Shown one piece after another: positions 37,897 through 46,721 of a DNA stretch of 64,000 nt (position 1 is its first letter; each line of letters begins with the position of its first letter). The position numbers and the translations under genes were made by a program. Origin of the DNA: PALSA-911 sp963743035 (GTDB taxonomy: Bacteria; Pseudomonadota; Alphaproteobacteria; Acetobacterales; Acetobacteraceae); contig CAVUOB010000007.1 of assembly GCA_963743035.1 (NCBI GenBank), positions 34,184 through 98,183 on the forward strand. Direction: 5' to 3'. Below the pieces are notes generated by a model that was given only the letters and a program-made list of their open reading frames with translations, had not been told where the DNA came from and ran no database searches.

Positions 37897-39294
37897 TCAG
37901 TCGGCGGCGGCGCGGATGCGGGCGAGCGCCTCGTCGCGGCCGAGGGCGGCGAGGGTCAGGTCGATGCCGGGGCTGGTGGTGCTGCCGGTCAGCGCAGCGC
38001 GCAGCGGCTGGGCGACCTGCCCCAGTTTCAGCCCGGCCCGTTCGGCGAAAAGCCGCAAGGTGGCGTCCAGCGCGGGCGGGGTGAACTCGGTCTGCTCCAG
38101 CGCGGCGGCGAGGTCGCGCAGCATCAGACGGGCCTCCGGCGTCAGCAGCGCGGCCGCCTTGGGCTGCATCGGCAAGGGCGGAGGATGGGCCAGGAACTGG
38201 GCCGAATCGGCCAGCTCCAGGATGGTCTTCGCCCGCTCCTTCAGTGCCGGGATCAGCGTCTGGATGCGGTGTGCGGCATTGGCGCCGAGTGCCAGGCCCG
38301 GGCGGTGGGCGAGGATGTGGAGCACCTCGCGGGTCAGCCGGTGGTCGTCGGCGGCACGGATATACACGCCGTTGAGGTGGGTGAGCTTGGCGTAGTCCAT
38401 GCGCGAGGCGCCGCGGTTGACGCCGTCGATGTCGAACAGGCGGATGGCGGTTTCGCGGTCGATGATCTCGAGATCGCCGTGGCTCCAGCCGAGCCGCAGC
38501 AGGTAGTTGCACAACGCCTCCGGCAGGAAGCCCTGTTCGCGGAACTCCAGCACGGACACCGCGCCGTGGCGCTTGGACAGCTTGGCGCCGTCGGCGCCGT
38601 GGATCAGCGGGATATGGGCGAAGCGCGGCGTCTCCCAGCCATTGGCCTGATAGACCTGGACCTGGCGGAAGGTGTTGGTCAGGTGGTCGTCGCCGCGGAT
38701 GACATGGGTGATCTCCATGTCGTGGTCGTCTACCACCACCGCATGCTGGTAGGTCGGCGTGCCGTCGCTGCGCAGGATGATCATGTCGTCGAGCTCGGCA
38801 TTCGCGACGCGGACCGGGCCCTGCACCAGGTCGTCGACGATGGTTTCGCCGTCGCGCGGGGCCTTCAGGCGGATGGACGGGGCGACGCCGGGCGGCGCCT
38901 CGGCCGGGTCGCGGTCGCGCCAGGTGCCGTCGTAGCGCGGCGAGCGGCCCTCGGCTACGGCCCGTTCGCGCATCTGGCGCAGTTCCTCGGCCGTGCACCA
39001 GCAGCGATAGGCCGTGCCGTTGGCGAGCATCTGGTACGCCACCTCGGCATGGCGGGCGGCGCGGGTGGACTGGAAGACCGGCGGCGCATCCGGATTGAGG
39101 CCGAGCCAGTCCAGCCCTTCCAGGATCACCTGGGTGGCGGCCTCGGTGCTGCGCTCGCGGTCGGTGTCCTCGATGCGCAGCAGGAATTCGCCGCCGTGGT
39201 GGCGGCTGAACAGATAGTTGAACAGGGCGGTGCGGGCGCCGCCGATGTGCAGGAGGCCGGTGGGGCTGGGGGCGAAGCGGGTACGGACTGACAT
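37897..39294 (-). CDS. gltX: Glutamyl-tRNA synthetase
   Basis: 465 residues, class I synthetase charging tRNA-Glu. The HIGH-type motif is in RFAPSPTGLLHIGGARTALF, then FLLRIEDTDRERS, and the KMSKS-type motif is HGADGAKLSKRHGAVSV. The alpha-helical anticodon-binding domain occupies the last ~130 residues. Length and motifs fit the discriminating or non-discriminating type; the two cannot be told apart here. The gene is 74 bases from divergent comEC. Confidence 0.93.
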   Translation of the reverse strand: MSVRTRFAPSPTGLLHIGGARTALFNYLFSRHHGGEFLLRIEDTDRERSTEAATQVILEGLDWLGLNPDAPPVFQSTRAARHAEVAYQMLANGTAYRCWCTAEELRQMRERAVAEGRSPRYDGTWRDRDPAEAPPGVAPSIRLKAPRDGETIVDDLVQGPVRVANAELDDMIILRSDGTPTYQHAVVVDDHDMEITHVIRGDDHLTNTFRQVQVYQANGWETPRFAHIPLIHGADGAKLSKRHGAVSVLEFREQGFLPEALCNYLLRLGWSHGDLEIIDRETAIRLFDIDGVNRGASRMDYAKLTHLNGVYIRAADDHRLTREVLHILAHRPGLALGANAAHRIQTLIPALKERAKTILELADSAQFLAHPPPLPMQPKAAALLTPEARLMLRDLAAALEQTEFTPPALDATLRLFAERAGLKLGQVAQPLRAALTGSTTSPGIDLTLAALGRDEALARIRAAAD

Positions 39295-39368
39295 GCGGCG
39301 CCTCCTAGCACAGATGGAAGTTCCCTGTAGAGGCCAGGGCGCGGTAGTCTGCTCGCGGAGGTTGAGCG

Positions 39369-41567
39369 GTGCTGCAGCCTACGGTTACATGGCAGGAGAT
39401 CGCCGGTCGGGGCCTGGCGGTCTCGGCGTCGCTGCGCGGGTGGGCGGCGGCGGAGCGGGGCCGCTTCGCGCTATGGCTGCCGGTCTGCATGGGCATGGGC
39501 GCGCTGCTGTATTTCTCCTTGCGTGCGGAGCCGCCTTCCTGGTCGGGTGCCGCGGTGGCGGGGCCGGCGGTGCTGGGCTCGGTCCTGGCGCGCTGCCGGC
39601 CAGTGCTGCACGGGGGGCTGCTGCGCGGGGGGCTGCTGGCGGTGGCGGCGGGCGCGATCGGGTTTGCCTCCTGCCAGTTCGCCACCTTCCGTGCCTTGCC
39701 GGTGGAGCCGTTGCCGAGCCGGGGGGTGACGGTGTCCGGCCTGGTACGGGGGGTGGAGACATTGCCGGCGGGGAGGCGGGTGCTGCTGGAAGGCGTGCGC
39801 ATCCTCGACAGCGAGCGGGACCTGGCCCGCACGATCCGGGTGAAACTGAAGGCGAACGACCCGGCGGAGATGGAAACCGGCGATCGGGTGCGGCTGCGGG
39901 TGCTGATCCGCCCGCCCAGCCCGCCGGCCTATCCCGGCGGGTGGGATCTGCAGCGGGATGCGTATTTCTCCGGCCTTGGCGGCTACGGAATGGCGCTGGG
40001 GCCGGCCGAGGTGCTGGCGCATGCCCGGCCGCAGGGGCCGGGGGCCTGGATCCGCTGGCTGCGCGACACCATCCAGCATCGGATCCTCGCAGTGCTGCCG
40101 GGCGCGCAGGGGGGCATCGCCGCCACCCTGCTGACCGGCATCACCGCCGGCATTCCCGAGCCCGACCGGGCGGCGTTTCGCGATTCCGGCCTGGCGCATC
40201 TGCTGGCGGTGGCCGGACTGCATATCGGCATCGTCATGGGGCTGATGCTCGGCTTTCCCCGCCTCGTGCTGGCGCTGTCGGAACGGGCCTCGCTGTTCTG
40301 GCCCTGCAAGCAGATCGCCGCGGTGGTCGCGCTGGGGTCCGGCGGGTTCTACATGCTGCTGACCGGCATGCATCTGCCGATCCTGCGCAGTTTCGCCATG
40401 GCGTGCCTGTTCACCCTGGCCGTGCTGGCCGGGCGGCGGGCGATTTCGCTGCGCGGGCTGGCGCTGGCGGCGCTGGCGATCCTGCTGGTGGAGCCCTGGG
40501 AAGTGACCGGGGTCAGCTTCCAGATGAGCTTTTCCGCCGTGCTGGCGCTGATCGCCGGCTACGAGGCGCTGCGCCCCTGGCTGCTGCGGTTGCAGGCCGC
40601 GCCGATCTGGGGGGAGGGGACATGGGGCCGCCGGCTGGCCCTGCATGTGGCGGCGCTGGCCCTGACCAGCCTGCTGGCGGGCACCGCGTCCGCACCGTAC
40701 GGCGCCTATCATTTCGGCCGGGTGCAGGTCTATTTCGTCGTCTCCAACATGGTGGCGGTGCCGTTGACGGCGCTGTGGGTGATGCCGGCCGGGCTGATCG
40801 CGCTGGCGCTGATGCCGTTCGGGCTGGAAGTGCTGGCGCTGGTGCCGATGGGCTGGGGGACCGGGGCGATCCTGTGGATCGCCCATACCGCGGCCGACCT
40901 GCCGGCCTCCACCTTCGCGGTGCCGCATATGCCGGCCTGGGGCCTGGGCGTGCTGTCGCTCGGCATCGCCTGGGTAGGGATCTGGCGCACGCGCTGGCGG
41001 CTGGCCGGGGTGGCGGGAATTGCGCTGGGCCTGGCGTCCCCGGCCTTCGATCATCCGCCGGACATGCTGGTTTCCGCCGATGCCCGGCTGATCGCGCTGC
41101 GCGTTTCCGGGGAGGCGTTCGTGCAGCGAACCGCCGGCGGATCGCGCTTCGTGCAGGATGCGTGGCAGCAATACTGGGCCGTGGCCGAGATGGAGCCGAT
41201 GCCCGGCGAGCTCGGCGCGGACGCGCCGGGCGAGGCGGACATCGTCACCTGCGACCCGGGTGGCTGCCGGCTGCGTCCGCATCCGGACGGGGTTTCGGCG
41301 CTGCTGCTGCGCGGCGCCGCGCATTCCCCGTTCTGCGCGGAGGTCGCGGTGGTGGTGTCCGCCGAACCCGCCCGCGATGCCTGTCCAGGCCTGGCACCGA
41401 CCCTGGTCGATCGCTTCACGGTCTGGCGGGAGGGGGCGGCGGCGATCTGGCTGGAGCCGGGCGGCGCGCGCGTGCTGACCGACCGAGCCGAGCGCGGCGA
41501 TCGGCCCTGGGTGCCGCGGCCGCAATCCCGCCGCGGCGCGGCGCTGCCGGCGGCGTTGGCGGATTAG
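39369..41567 (+). CDS. comEC: ComEC/Rec2-family DNA uptake channel
   Basis: 732 residues starting at a GTG with GGAGG 7 bases upstream. N-terminal membrane segments (ALWLPVCMGMGALLYFSL), a small OB-like DUF4131 region (RGVTVSGLVRGVETLPAGRR, LKANDPAEMETGDRVRLRVL), then the Competence domain with LLTGITAGIPEPDRAAFRDS, GLAHLLAVAGLHIGIVMGLM and FYMLLTGMHLPILRSFAMAC. The C-terminal ~150 residues resemble the metallo-beta-lactamase-like part but without visible HxHxDH ligands. Forms the inner-membrane pore for transforming DNA; with dprA it suggests natural transformation potential. Confidence 0.9.
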   Translation: MLQPTVTWQEIAGRGLAVSASLRGWAAAERGRFALWLPVCMGMGALLYFSLRAEPPSWSGAAVAGPAVLGSVLARCRPVLHGGLLRGGLLAVAAGAIGFASCQFATFRALPVEPLPSRGVTVSGLVRGVETLPAGRRVLLEGVRILDSERDLARTIRVKLKANDPAEMETGDRVRLRVLIRPPSPPAYPGGWDLQRDAYFSGLGGYGMALGPAEVLAHARPQGPGAWIRWLRDTIQHRILAVLPGAQGGIAATLLTGITAGIPEPDRAAFRDSGLAHLLAVAGLHIGIVMGLMLGFPRLVLALSERASLFWPCKQIAAVVALGSGGFYMLLTGMHLPILRSFAMACLFTLAVLAGRRAISLRGLALAALAILLVEPWEVTGVSFQMSFSAVLALIAGYEALRPWLLRLQAAPIWGEGTWGRRLALHVAALALTSLLAGTASAPYGAYHFGRVQVYFVVSNMVAVPLTALWVMPAGLIALALMPFGLEVLALVPMGWGTGAILWIAHTAADLPASTFAVPHMPAWGLGVLSLGIAWVGIWRTRWRLAGVAGIALGLASPAFDHPPDMLVSADARLIALRVSGEAFVQRTAGGSRFVQDAWQQYWAVAEMEPMPGELGADAPGEADIVTCDPGGCRLRPHPDGVSALLLRGAAHSPFCAEVAVVVSAEPARDACPGLAPTLVDRFTVWREGAAAIWLEPGGARVLTDRAERGDRPWVPRPQSRRGAALPAALAD

Positions 41568-41574
41568 GCGCGGA

Positions 41575-42324
41575 TCAGTAGGTGCGCAGCAGCGCGATCA
41601 ACCGGCCCTGCACCTTCACGCGGTCGGCGGGGAAGATGCGGATTTCGTGTCTTGCGTTGGCCGGCTCCAGCGCGATGGAGTTGCCGCGCCGGCGCAGGCG
41701 CTTCAGCGTCACCTCGTTGTCGTCCACCAGCGCGACCACGATCTGGCCGTTCTCCGCCACCTCGTCGCGCCGGATGATGACGGTGTCGCCATCCAGGATG
41801 CCGGCCTCGATCATCGAATCGCCGGCCACTTCCAGCGCGTAGTGCTCGCCGCTGCCCAGCATGGCCATCGGCACGTCGATATGCGCGCCGCTGTCGCGCA
41901 TCGCCTCGATCGGCAGGCCGGCGGCGATGCGGCCATATAGCGGCAGCTGCACCGCTCCGGCGTCGTTGGCGGCGCGCACGCCGGGCAAGGCGCGGGAGAA
42001 ATCGCCGCGAATGATCTTCGGCGAGAAATGCGCGCCGGCCGCATCCTGATCCTGTTCATTTTCCGCCCCGGCTTCGAGATCGGGCGCCAGCGGATCGTGC
42101 CGTTCCGCGCCGGGCGGCAGGCGCACCACTTCCAGTGCGCGGGCGCGGTGGTGGTGGCGGCGCAGGAAGCCGCGTTCCTCCAGCGCCGAGATCAGGCGGT
42201 GGATGCCGGATTTGGATTTCAGTTGCAGCCCCTCCTTCATCTCCTCGAAGCTCGGGGAGAAGCCGGTCTGCTTCAAATGCCGGTCGATGAAGACCAGCAA
42301 TTCGTGCTGCTTGCGGGTGAGCAT
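41575..42324 (-). CDS. lexA: LexA repressor
   Basis: 249 residues from ATG 42324. Winged helix MLTRKQHELLVFIDRHLKQT then GFSPSFEEMKEGLQLKSKSG. The S24 domain has the catalytic Ser in LEVAGDSMIEAGILDGD and Lys in NEVTLKRLRRR; the region where an Ala-Gly cleavage site is expected shows RIAAGLPIE. Represses SOS genes and self-cleaves on RecA activation. The ~40-residue acidic linker (ERHDPLAPDLEAGAENEQDQ) makes it longer than the E. coli protein, as is usual in alphaproteobacteria. It has its own SOS box upstream and converges with comEC. Confidence 0.92.
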   Translation of the reverse strand: MLTRKQHELLVFIDRHLKQTGFSPSFEEMKEGLQLKSKSGIHRLISALEERGFLRRHHHRARALEVVRLPPGAERHDPLAPDLEAGAENEQDQDAAGAHFSPKIIRGDFSRALPGVRAANDAGAVQLPLYGRIAAGLPIEAMRDSGAHIDVPMAMLGSGEHYALEVAGDSMIEAGILDGDTVIIRRDEVAENGQIVVALVDDNEVTLKRLRRRGNSIALEPANARHEIRIFPADRVKVQGRLIALLRTY

Positions 42325-42412
42325 GGGGGACGCCCCTTTCCCTCGAATGGACCGGTCACCGGCTCGCCTTCTCGGGGCGAATCCACCGGAACAAACCGGC
42401 AACTGTCGGGTT

Positions 42413-42427
42413 GTTCTAGATAGGTTC
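42413..42427 (+). promoter_or_regulatory. Alphaproteobacterial SOS (LexA) box
   Basis: GTTC-TAGATAG-GTTC, an exact match to the direct repeat GTTC-N7-GTTC bound by alphaproteobacterial LexA. It lies ~90 bases upstream of the lexA start (minus strand), implying autoregulation. Confidence 0.85.
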
Positions 42428-42486
42428 TCTCCGCGCCGTCAAGCAGCATCGTCTCGGCGGTAACCGTCGAGTCGCAAAATTCGATC

Positions 42487-43692
42487 TCAAATACCGAGCG
42501 AATCCAGGCGGATGACCGGCACCTCGGCACCCGCCGGCAGCGACGGGGCATGGGGTTCGCGCAGGACCAGCGCATCCGCCAGCGCGAGGCGGCGCAGCAT
42601 GGACGAATCCTGCACCGGGAACGGCGTCGCCACCAGCCGGCCTTCCGCGTCGCGCGCGATGGCGGCGCGCAGATGATCGGCACGGTGGTCGTTCTGTCCG
42701 ACGGCCGCGCCGAGGCGCGCGGTCACCGTCGGCGGCGGCTCGCCGGGCAGGCCGGACAGCCTGGCGAGCGCCGGCAGCACGAACAGGATGGCGCAGACGA
42801 TGGCCGAAACCGGATTGCCGGGCAGGCCGACCATCGGCACGGCGCCCATATTGCCGAAGATCAGCGGCTTACCCGGGCGCATGGCGATCTGCCAGAAATC
42901 CACCACCAGGCCGCGGCGGGAGAGCGATTCGATGACCAGATCATGGTCGCCGACGCTGGCGCCGCCGGTGGTGAGCAGCAGGTCCACGCCGGTGATCTGG
43001 TCGGCCACGGCGGCGATGGCCTCGCGGTCATCGCTGGCCACCGGCAGCACGATCGGCTCCCCGCCGCCGGCGCGGATCAGGGCGGCCAGGGCGTGCGAAT
43101 TGGAACTGACGATGCCGCCCGGGGGGATCGGCTCGCCGGGCAGGGCGATTTCGTCGCCGGTGGCCAGGATCGCCACCCGCGGGCGGCGATGCACGGTGAT
43201 CCAGGGATGGTTGGCCGCCGCCGCCAGGCCGACATCGCGCGCCGTCAGCCGCCGCCCGGCCGGGATCACCACGTCGCCGGCGGCGAAATCCTGCCCGGCG
43301 CGGCGGATGTGCCGGCCGGCGGTCACCGCCTCGCCGACGATGATGCGGTCGCCCTCGCGCGTTGCGTCCTCCTGGATCAGGATCCCGTCGGCGCCTGCGG
43401 GCACCACGCTGCCGGTGAACAGCCGCACCGCCTGGCCCGGGCCGATCGCGCCGGCGAAGGGATGGCCGGCGGGCGCCGCGCCGATAACGCTCAGCGCGGC
43501 GCCGAGCGCGCCATCGGCGGCGCGCAGCGCATAGCCGTCCATGGCCGAGACATCCGCCGGCGGCTGGGTCAGGCGCGCGATCACCGGCGCCGCGCTCACG
43601 CGGTTCCAGGCGGCGGACAGGCCCACGGTCTCGACCGGGGAGGGGGTAAGCCCGGCGAGGATGCGGGCGCGGGCTTCTTCGACGCTGATCAT
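42487..43692 (-). CDS. moeA: Molybdopterin molybdenumtransferase MoeA
   Basis: 401 residues. Inserts molybdate into adenylylated molybdopterin. Motifs: PPADVSAMDGYALRAADGAL, RLFTGSVVPAGADGILIQED, VAILATGDEIALPGEPIPPG, LLLTTGGASVGDHDLVIESL, then WQIAMRPGKPLIFG and GLPGNPVSAIVCAILFVLPA. The ATG at 43692 is used; the longer frame adds 40 residues with no homology. It sits 29 bases downstream of moaC in the conserved trpD-trpC-moaC-moeA-lexA string. Confidence 0.92.
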   Translation of the reverse strand: MISVEEARARILAGLTPSPVETVGLSAAWNRVSAAPVIARLTQPPADVSAMDGYALRAADGALGAALSVIGAAPAGHPFAGAIGPGQAVRLFTGSVVPAGADGILIQEDATREGDRIIVGEAVTAGRHIRRAGQDFAAGDVVIPAGRRLTARDVGLAAAANHPWITVHRRPRVAILATGDEIALPGEPIPPGGIVSSNSHALAALIRAGGGEPIVLPVASDDREAIAAVADQITGVDLLLTTGGASVGDHDLVIESLSRRGLVVDFWQIAMRPGKPLIFGNMGAVPMVGLPGNPVSAIVCAILFVLPALARLSGLPGEPPPTVTARLGAAVGQNDHRADHLRAAIARDAEGRLVATPFPVQDSSMLRRLALADALVLREPHAPSLPAGAEVPVIRLDSLGI

Positions 43693-43721
43693 GACCGGGA
43701 TCCCTTTAGTCCTGTCGTAAG

Positions 43722-44198
43722 TCAGTCCTGGCGGAAATCGCCCGATTTTCCGCCGGATTTTTCCACCACGCGGATGGCCTCGATCCGCATGCCGCGATCG
43801 ACCGCCTTGCACATGTCGTAGACCGTCAATGCGGCGACGGAGGCGGCGGTCAGCGCCTCCATCTCCACGCCGGTGCGCCCGGTGGTGCGCACGGTCGCGG
43901 CGATTTCCACCGCATTGCGTTCGGCGTCCGGCGTCAGCTCGACGGCGACCGAGGTGATCGGCAGCGGGTGGCAGAGCGGGATCAGGTCGGCGGTGCGCTT
44001 GGCGGCCATGATGCCGGCGAGCCGGGCGACGCCGAGCACGTCGCCCTTCTTGGCGTCGCCGCGCAGGATCAGCGCCAGCGTCTCCGGCTGCATGACGATG
44101 CGGGCGCGGGCGGTGGCGGTTCGGTCGGTGACCGGCTTCTCGGTCACGTCCACCATCGCCGCATTGCCACGCGCGTCGAAATGCGTGAGGTCGCTCAT
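43722..44198 (-). CDS. moaC: Cyclic pyranopterin monophosphate synthase MoaC
   Basis: 158 residues. LTHFDARGNAAMVDVTEKPV, AGIMAAKRTADLIPLCHPLP (active-site Lys and CHPLP), TGVEMEALTAASVAALTVYD and MCKAVDRGMRIEAIRVVEKS, GGKSG are the textbook MoaC blocks. Catalyses the cyclisation step of molybdenum cofactor synthesis with MoaA (not in the window). Its start overlaps the trpC end by 4 bases (ATGA). Confidence 0.94.
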   Translation of the reverse strand: MSDLTHFDARGNAAMVDVTEKPVTDRTATARARIVMQPETLALILRGDAKKGDVLGVARLAGIMAAKRTADLIPLCHPLPITSVAVELTPDAERNAVEIAATVRTTGRTGVEMEALTAASVAALTVYDMCKAVDRGMRIEAIRVVEKSGGKSGDFRQD

Positions 44199-45013
44199 GC
44201 CAGGCCCAGCAGCGCGCGCGTGGCGGCGGTAACGTCCGGCTGGCGCATCAGGCTTTCGCCCACCAGGAAGCGCCGCGCGCCAACCGCCTGCAGGCGCAGG
44301 ATATCCGCATGGGTGCGCACGCCGCTTTCGGCCACCAGAACCCGGCCGGGCGGAAGGAGCGGGGCCAGCTGCTCGGTGGTGGAAAGGTCGGTCTTCAAGG
44401 TCTTGAGATTGCGGTTGTTGATGCCGATCAGCGGGGTCTTCAGGCGCAGCGCGCGGTCGAGTTCCGGGCGGTCATGCACCTCGGCAAGCACGTCCATGCC
44501 GAGGCCGGTCGCGGTCTGCTCCAGCTCCGCCGCCTGGCTGTCCGACAGCGCGGCGAGGATCAGCAGGATGCAATCCGCGCCCATCGCCCGGCTTTCCAGG
44601 ATCTGCCAGGGGTCGAGCATGAAATCCTTGCGGATCACCGGCAGATCGACGGCGGCGCGGGCGGCGAGCAGATCGGCCTCGCTGCCCTGGAAATACGGCC
44701 CATCCGTCAGCACCGACAGGCAGGTGGCGCCGCCTTCCTTGTAGGCGCGCGCCAGGGCCGGCGGATCGAATTCCGGACGGATCAGCCCACCCGACGGCGA
44801 GGCCTTCTTGATTTCCGCGATCAGCCCATAGCCGCCGCCTGCCACCGAGCGGGCCAGCGCGTCGGCGAATCCGCGCGGCGTATCGGCCTGCGCGGCGATC
44901 CGGGCCTCCAGCGCGGCCGTCCCCGTTGCCGCCTGGCGGTGGGCGAGCTCGCGGCGCGTGTCGGCGCAGATCCGCGCCAGGGCATCGGATTCGGCCAGGT
45001 TCTGTTCAGCCAT
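44195..45013 (-). CDS. trpC: Indole-3-glycerol phosphate synthase TrpC
   Basis: 272 residues, TIM barrel. LIAEIKKASPSGGLIRPEFD carries the catalytic Lys, CLSVLTDGPYFQGSEADLLA, LPVIRKDFMLDPWQILESRA, LIGINNRNLKTLKTDLSTTE and VLVAESGVRTHADILRL complete the family pattern. Converts carboxyphenylamino-deoxyribulose-phosphate to indoleglycerol phosphate. Lies 12 bases after trpD. No trpF fusion. Confidence 0.94.
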   Translation of the reverse strand: MAEQNLAESDALARICADTRRELAHRQAATGTAALEARIAAQADTPRGFADALARSVAGGGYGLIAEIKKASPSGGLIRPEFDPPALARAYKEGGATCLSVLTDGPYFQGSEADLLAARAAVDLPVIRKDFMLDPWQILESRAMGADCILLILAALSDSQAAELEQTATGLGMDVLAEVHDRPELDRALRLKTPLIGINNRNLKTLKTDLSTTEQLAPLLPPGRVLVAESGVRTHADILRLQAVGARRFLVGESLMRQPDVTAATRALLGLA

Positions 45014-45025
45014 TTCGGGCTCCGT

Positions 45026-46036
45026 TCACGCCGTTTCGCGCCTGAGGGTTTCCAGCGCGGCCAGCGCCGCGCCGGAATCGAGCGATGCGGCCGCCATGGC
45101 CGCGCCGCCGCGCAGATCCTCCGCCTTGTCGGCGACGATCAGCGCGGCCGCGGCGTTCAACAGCACGGTGTCGCGATACGGCCCGGCGGTGCCGCGAAAC
45201 AGCGCCAGCATCGCCGCCGCATTGGTCTCGGAATCGCCGCCCCGGATCGCCTCGATCGGCGCGCGCGCCAGGCCGGCATCCTCCGGCAGCACGGAGAATT
45301 CGGTGATCACGCCATCCGCCAGCGCCACGACCTGGTTCTCCCCGGCCACGGTCAGCTCATCGAGCCCCTGGCCATGCACGATCCAGGCGGCCTCGCTGCC
45401 GAGCCTCGCCAGCGTTTCCGCCATCGGCCGGGCCCAGATCGGCGAGAACACGCCGGTGAGCTGGCGCGTGACCCCGGCAGGATTGGCCAGCGGGCCCAGC
45501 AGGTTGAAGATCGTGCGCGTGCCGAGCTCCACCCGCGGGCCGGCGGCGTGGCGCAGCGCCGCGTGGTGGCGCGGCGCGAACAGGAATGCGCAGCGCGCGG
45601 CGCGCAGCACGTCGGCAAGCCGTTCCACCGGCACGTCCACGTTCACGCCGAGCGCGGTCAGCACGTCCGCCCCGCCGGTGCGCGAGGACAAGGCGCGGTT
45701 GCCGTGCTTGGCGACGGGAACGCCGGCGCCCGCCAGCACGAAGGTCACGGCGGTGGACACGTTCAGCGTGCCGGCATTGTCGCCGCCGGTGCCGCAGACA
45801 TCGATCGCGCCCTCCGGCGCGTCCACGGCCAGCATGCGCGCCCGCATCGCCCGCACCGCGCCGGCCAGTTCCGGCACCGTCTCGCCGCGCACGCGCATGG
45901 CCATCAGCAGCCCGGCGATCTGCGCGGGGGTCGCCTCGCCGGACATGATGATGCCGAACGCATCTTCGGCCTGCACTTCCGACAGGGTATCTCCCATCGC
46001 AAGTTTCGCTAATACGGGCTTCAGGTTGTTGGACAT
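45026..46036 (-). CDS. trpD: Anthranilate phosphoribosyltransferase TrpD
   Basis: 336 residues. VDVCGTGGDNAGTLNVSTAV binds PRPP pyrophosphate, VPVAKHGNRALSSRTGGADV follows, then TIFNLLGPLANPAGVTRQLT, VFSPIWARPMAETLARLGSE, and VVHGQG-like IVHGQGLDEL. Transfers phosphoribose to anthranilate. Starts 15 bases after trpG. Confidence 0.94.
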   Translation of the reverse strand: MSNNLKPVLAKLAMGDTLSEVQAEDAFGIIMSGEATPAQIAGLLMAMRVRGETVPELAGAVRAMRARMLAVDAPEGAIDVCGTGGDNAGTLNVSTAVTFVLAGAGVPVAKHGNRALSSRTGGADVLTALGVNVDVPVERLADVLRAARCAFLFAPRHHAALRHAAGPRVELGTRTIFNLLGPLANPAGVTRQLTGVFSPIWARPMAETLARLGSEAAWIVHGQGLDELTVAGENQVVALADGVITEFSVLPEDAGLARAPIEAIRGGDSETNAAAMLALFRGTAGPYRDTVLLNAAAALIVADKAEDLRGGAAMAAASLDSGAALAALETLRRETA

Positions 46037-46051
46037 TTCGGCAGCGCCGCC

Positions 46052-46648
46052 TCAGGCGGCGAGGGCGGGTTTGTTGGAGCCGCGGGCGATCGCCAGGAAA
46101 TTCGCCAGCAATTCATGCCCGTGTTCGCTGGCGATGCTCTCGGGGTGGAACTGCACCCCGAAGATCGGCAGCGAGCAGTGGCGCAGGCCCATGATGATGC
46201 CGTCCTCGGTCCAGGCGGTCGGCACCAGGGTTTCCGGCAGCGTGGCGCGCTCGACGATCAGGCTGTGGTAGCGCGTCGCCGCGAAGGGCGAGGGGAGCCC
46301 GGCGAAGATGTCGCTGCCCTCGTGCATCACGGACGAGATCTTGCCGTGCATCGGCACCGGCGCGCGCACCACCTTGCCGCCGAATGCCTGGCCGATCGCC
46401 TGATGCCCCAGGCACACGCCGAGGATCGGGATCTTGCCGGCGGCGGCGCGGATCAGGTCGACGCAGATGCCCGCCTCGTTCGGCGTGCAGGGGCCGGGCG
46501 AGAGCACGATCGCCTCCGGCGCCAGGTCCATCGCCTCCGCCACGCTCAGCGTGTCGTTGCGGCGGACGTCGCAGACGCCGCCGACGTCGCCGAGGAAATG
46601 CACCAGGTTGAAGGTGAAGCTGTCGTAGTTGTCGATCAACAGGATCAT
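46052..46648 (-). CDS. trpG: Anthranilate synthase glutaminase subunit TrpG
   Basis: 198 residues. MILLIDNYDSFTFNLVHFLG, APEAIVLSPGPCTPNEAG, GKIPILGVCLGHQAIGQAFG (nucleophile Cys) and FGVQFHPESIASEHGHEL (catalytic His and Glu) define the class I glutaminase. Supplies ammonia to TrpE; in some bacteria the same protein serves p-aminobenzoate synthesis. A longer in-frame start inside trpE was rejected because family homology begins at MILLIDN. Confidence 0.93.
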   Translation of the reverse strand: MILLIDNYDSFTFNLVHFLGDVGGVCDVRRNDTLSVAEAMDLAPEAIVLSPGPCTPNEAGICVDLIRAAAGKIPILGVCLGHQAIGQAFGGKVVRAPVPMHGKISSVMHEGSDIFAGLPSPFAATRYHSLIVERATLPETLVPTAWTEDGIIMGLRHCSLPIFGVQFHPESIASEHGHELLANFLAIARGSNKPALAA

Positions 46649-46721
46649 GGAACCATCCTCACGTTCGGCGGACCCCCGGTCAACGCCGACAGGTCGACGC
46701 CGGTATGTCAGCGCCGGTATA

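Noticed and set aside
41060..41567. Active metallo-beta-lactamase nuclease domain in ComEC
   Set aside because: No HxHxDH motif could be found in the C-terminal region.
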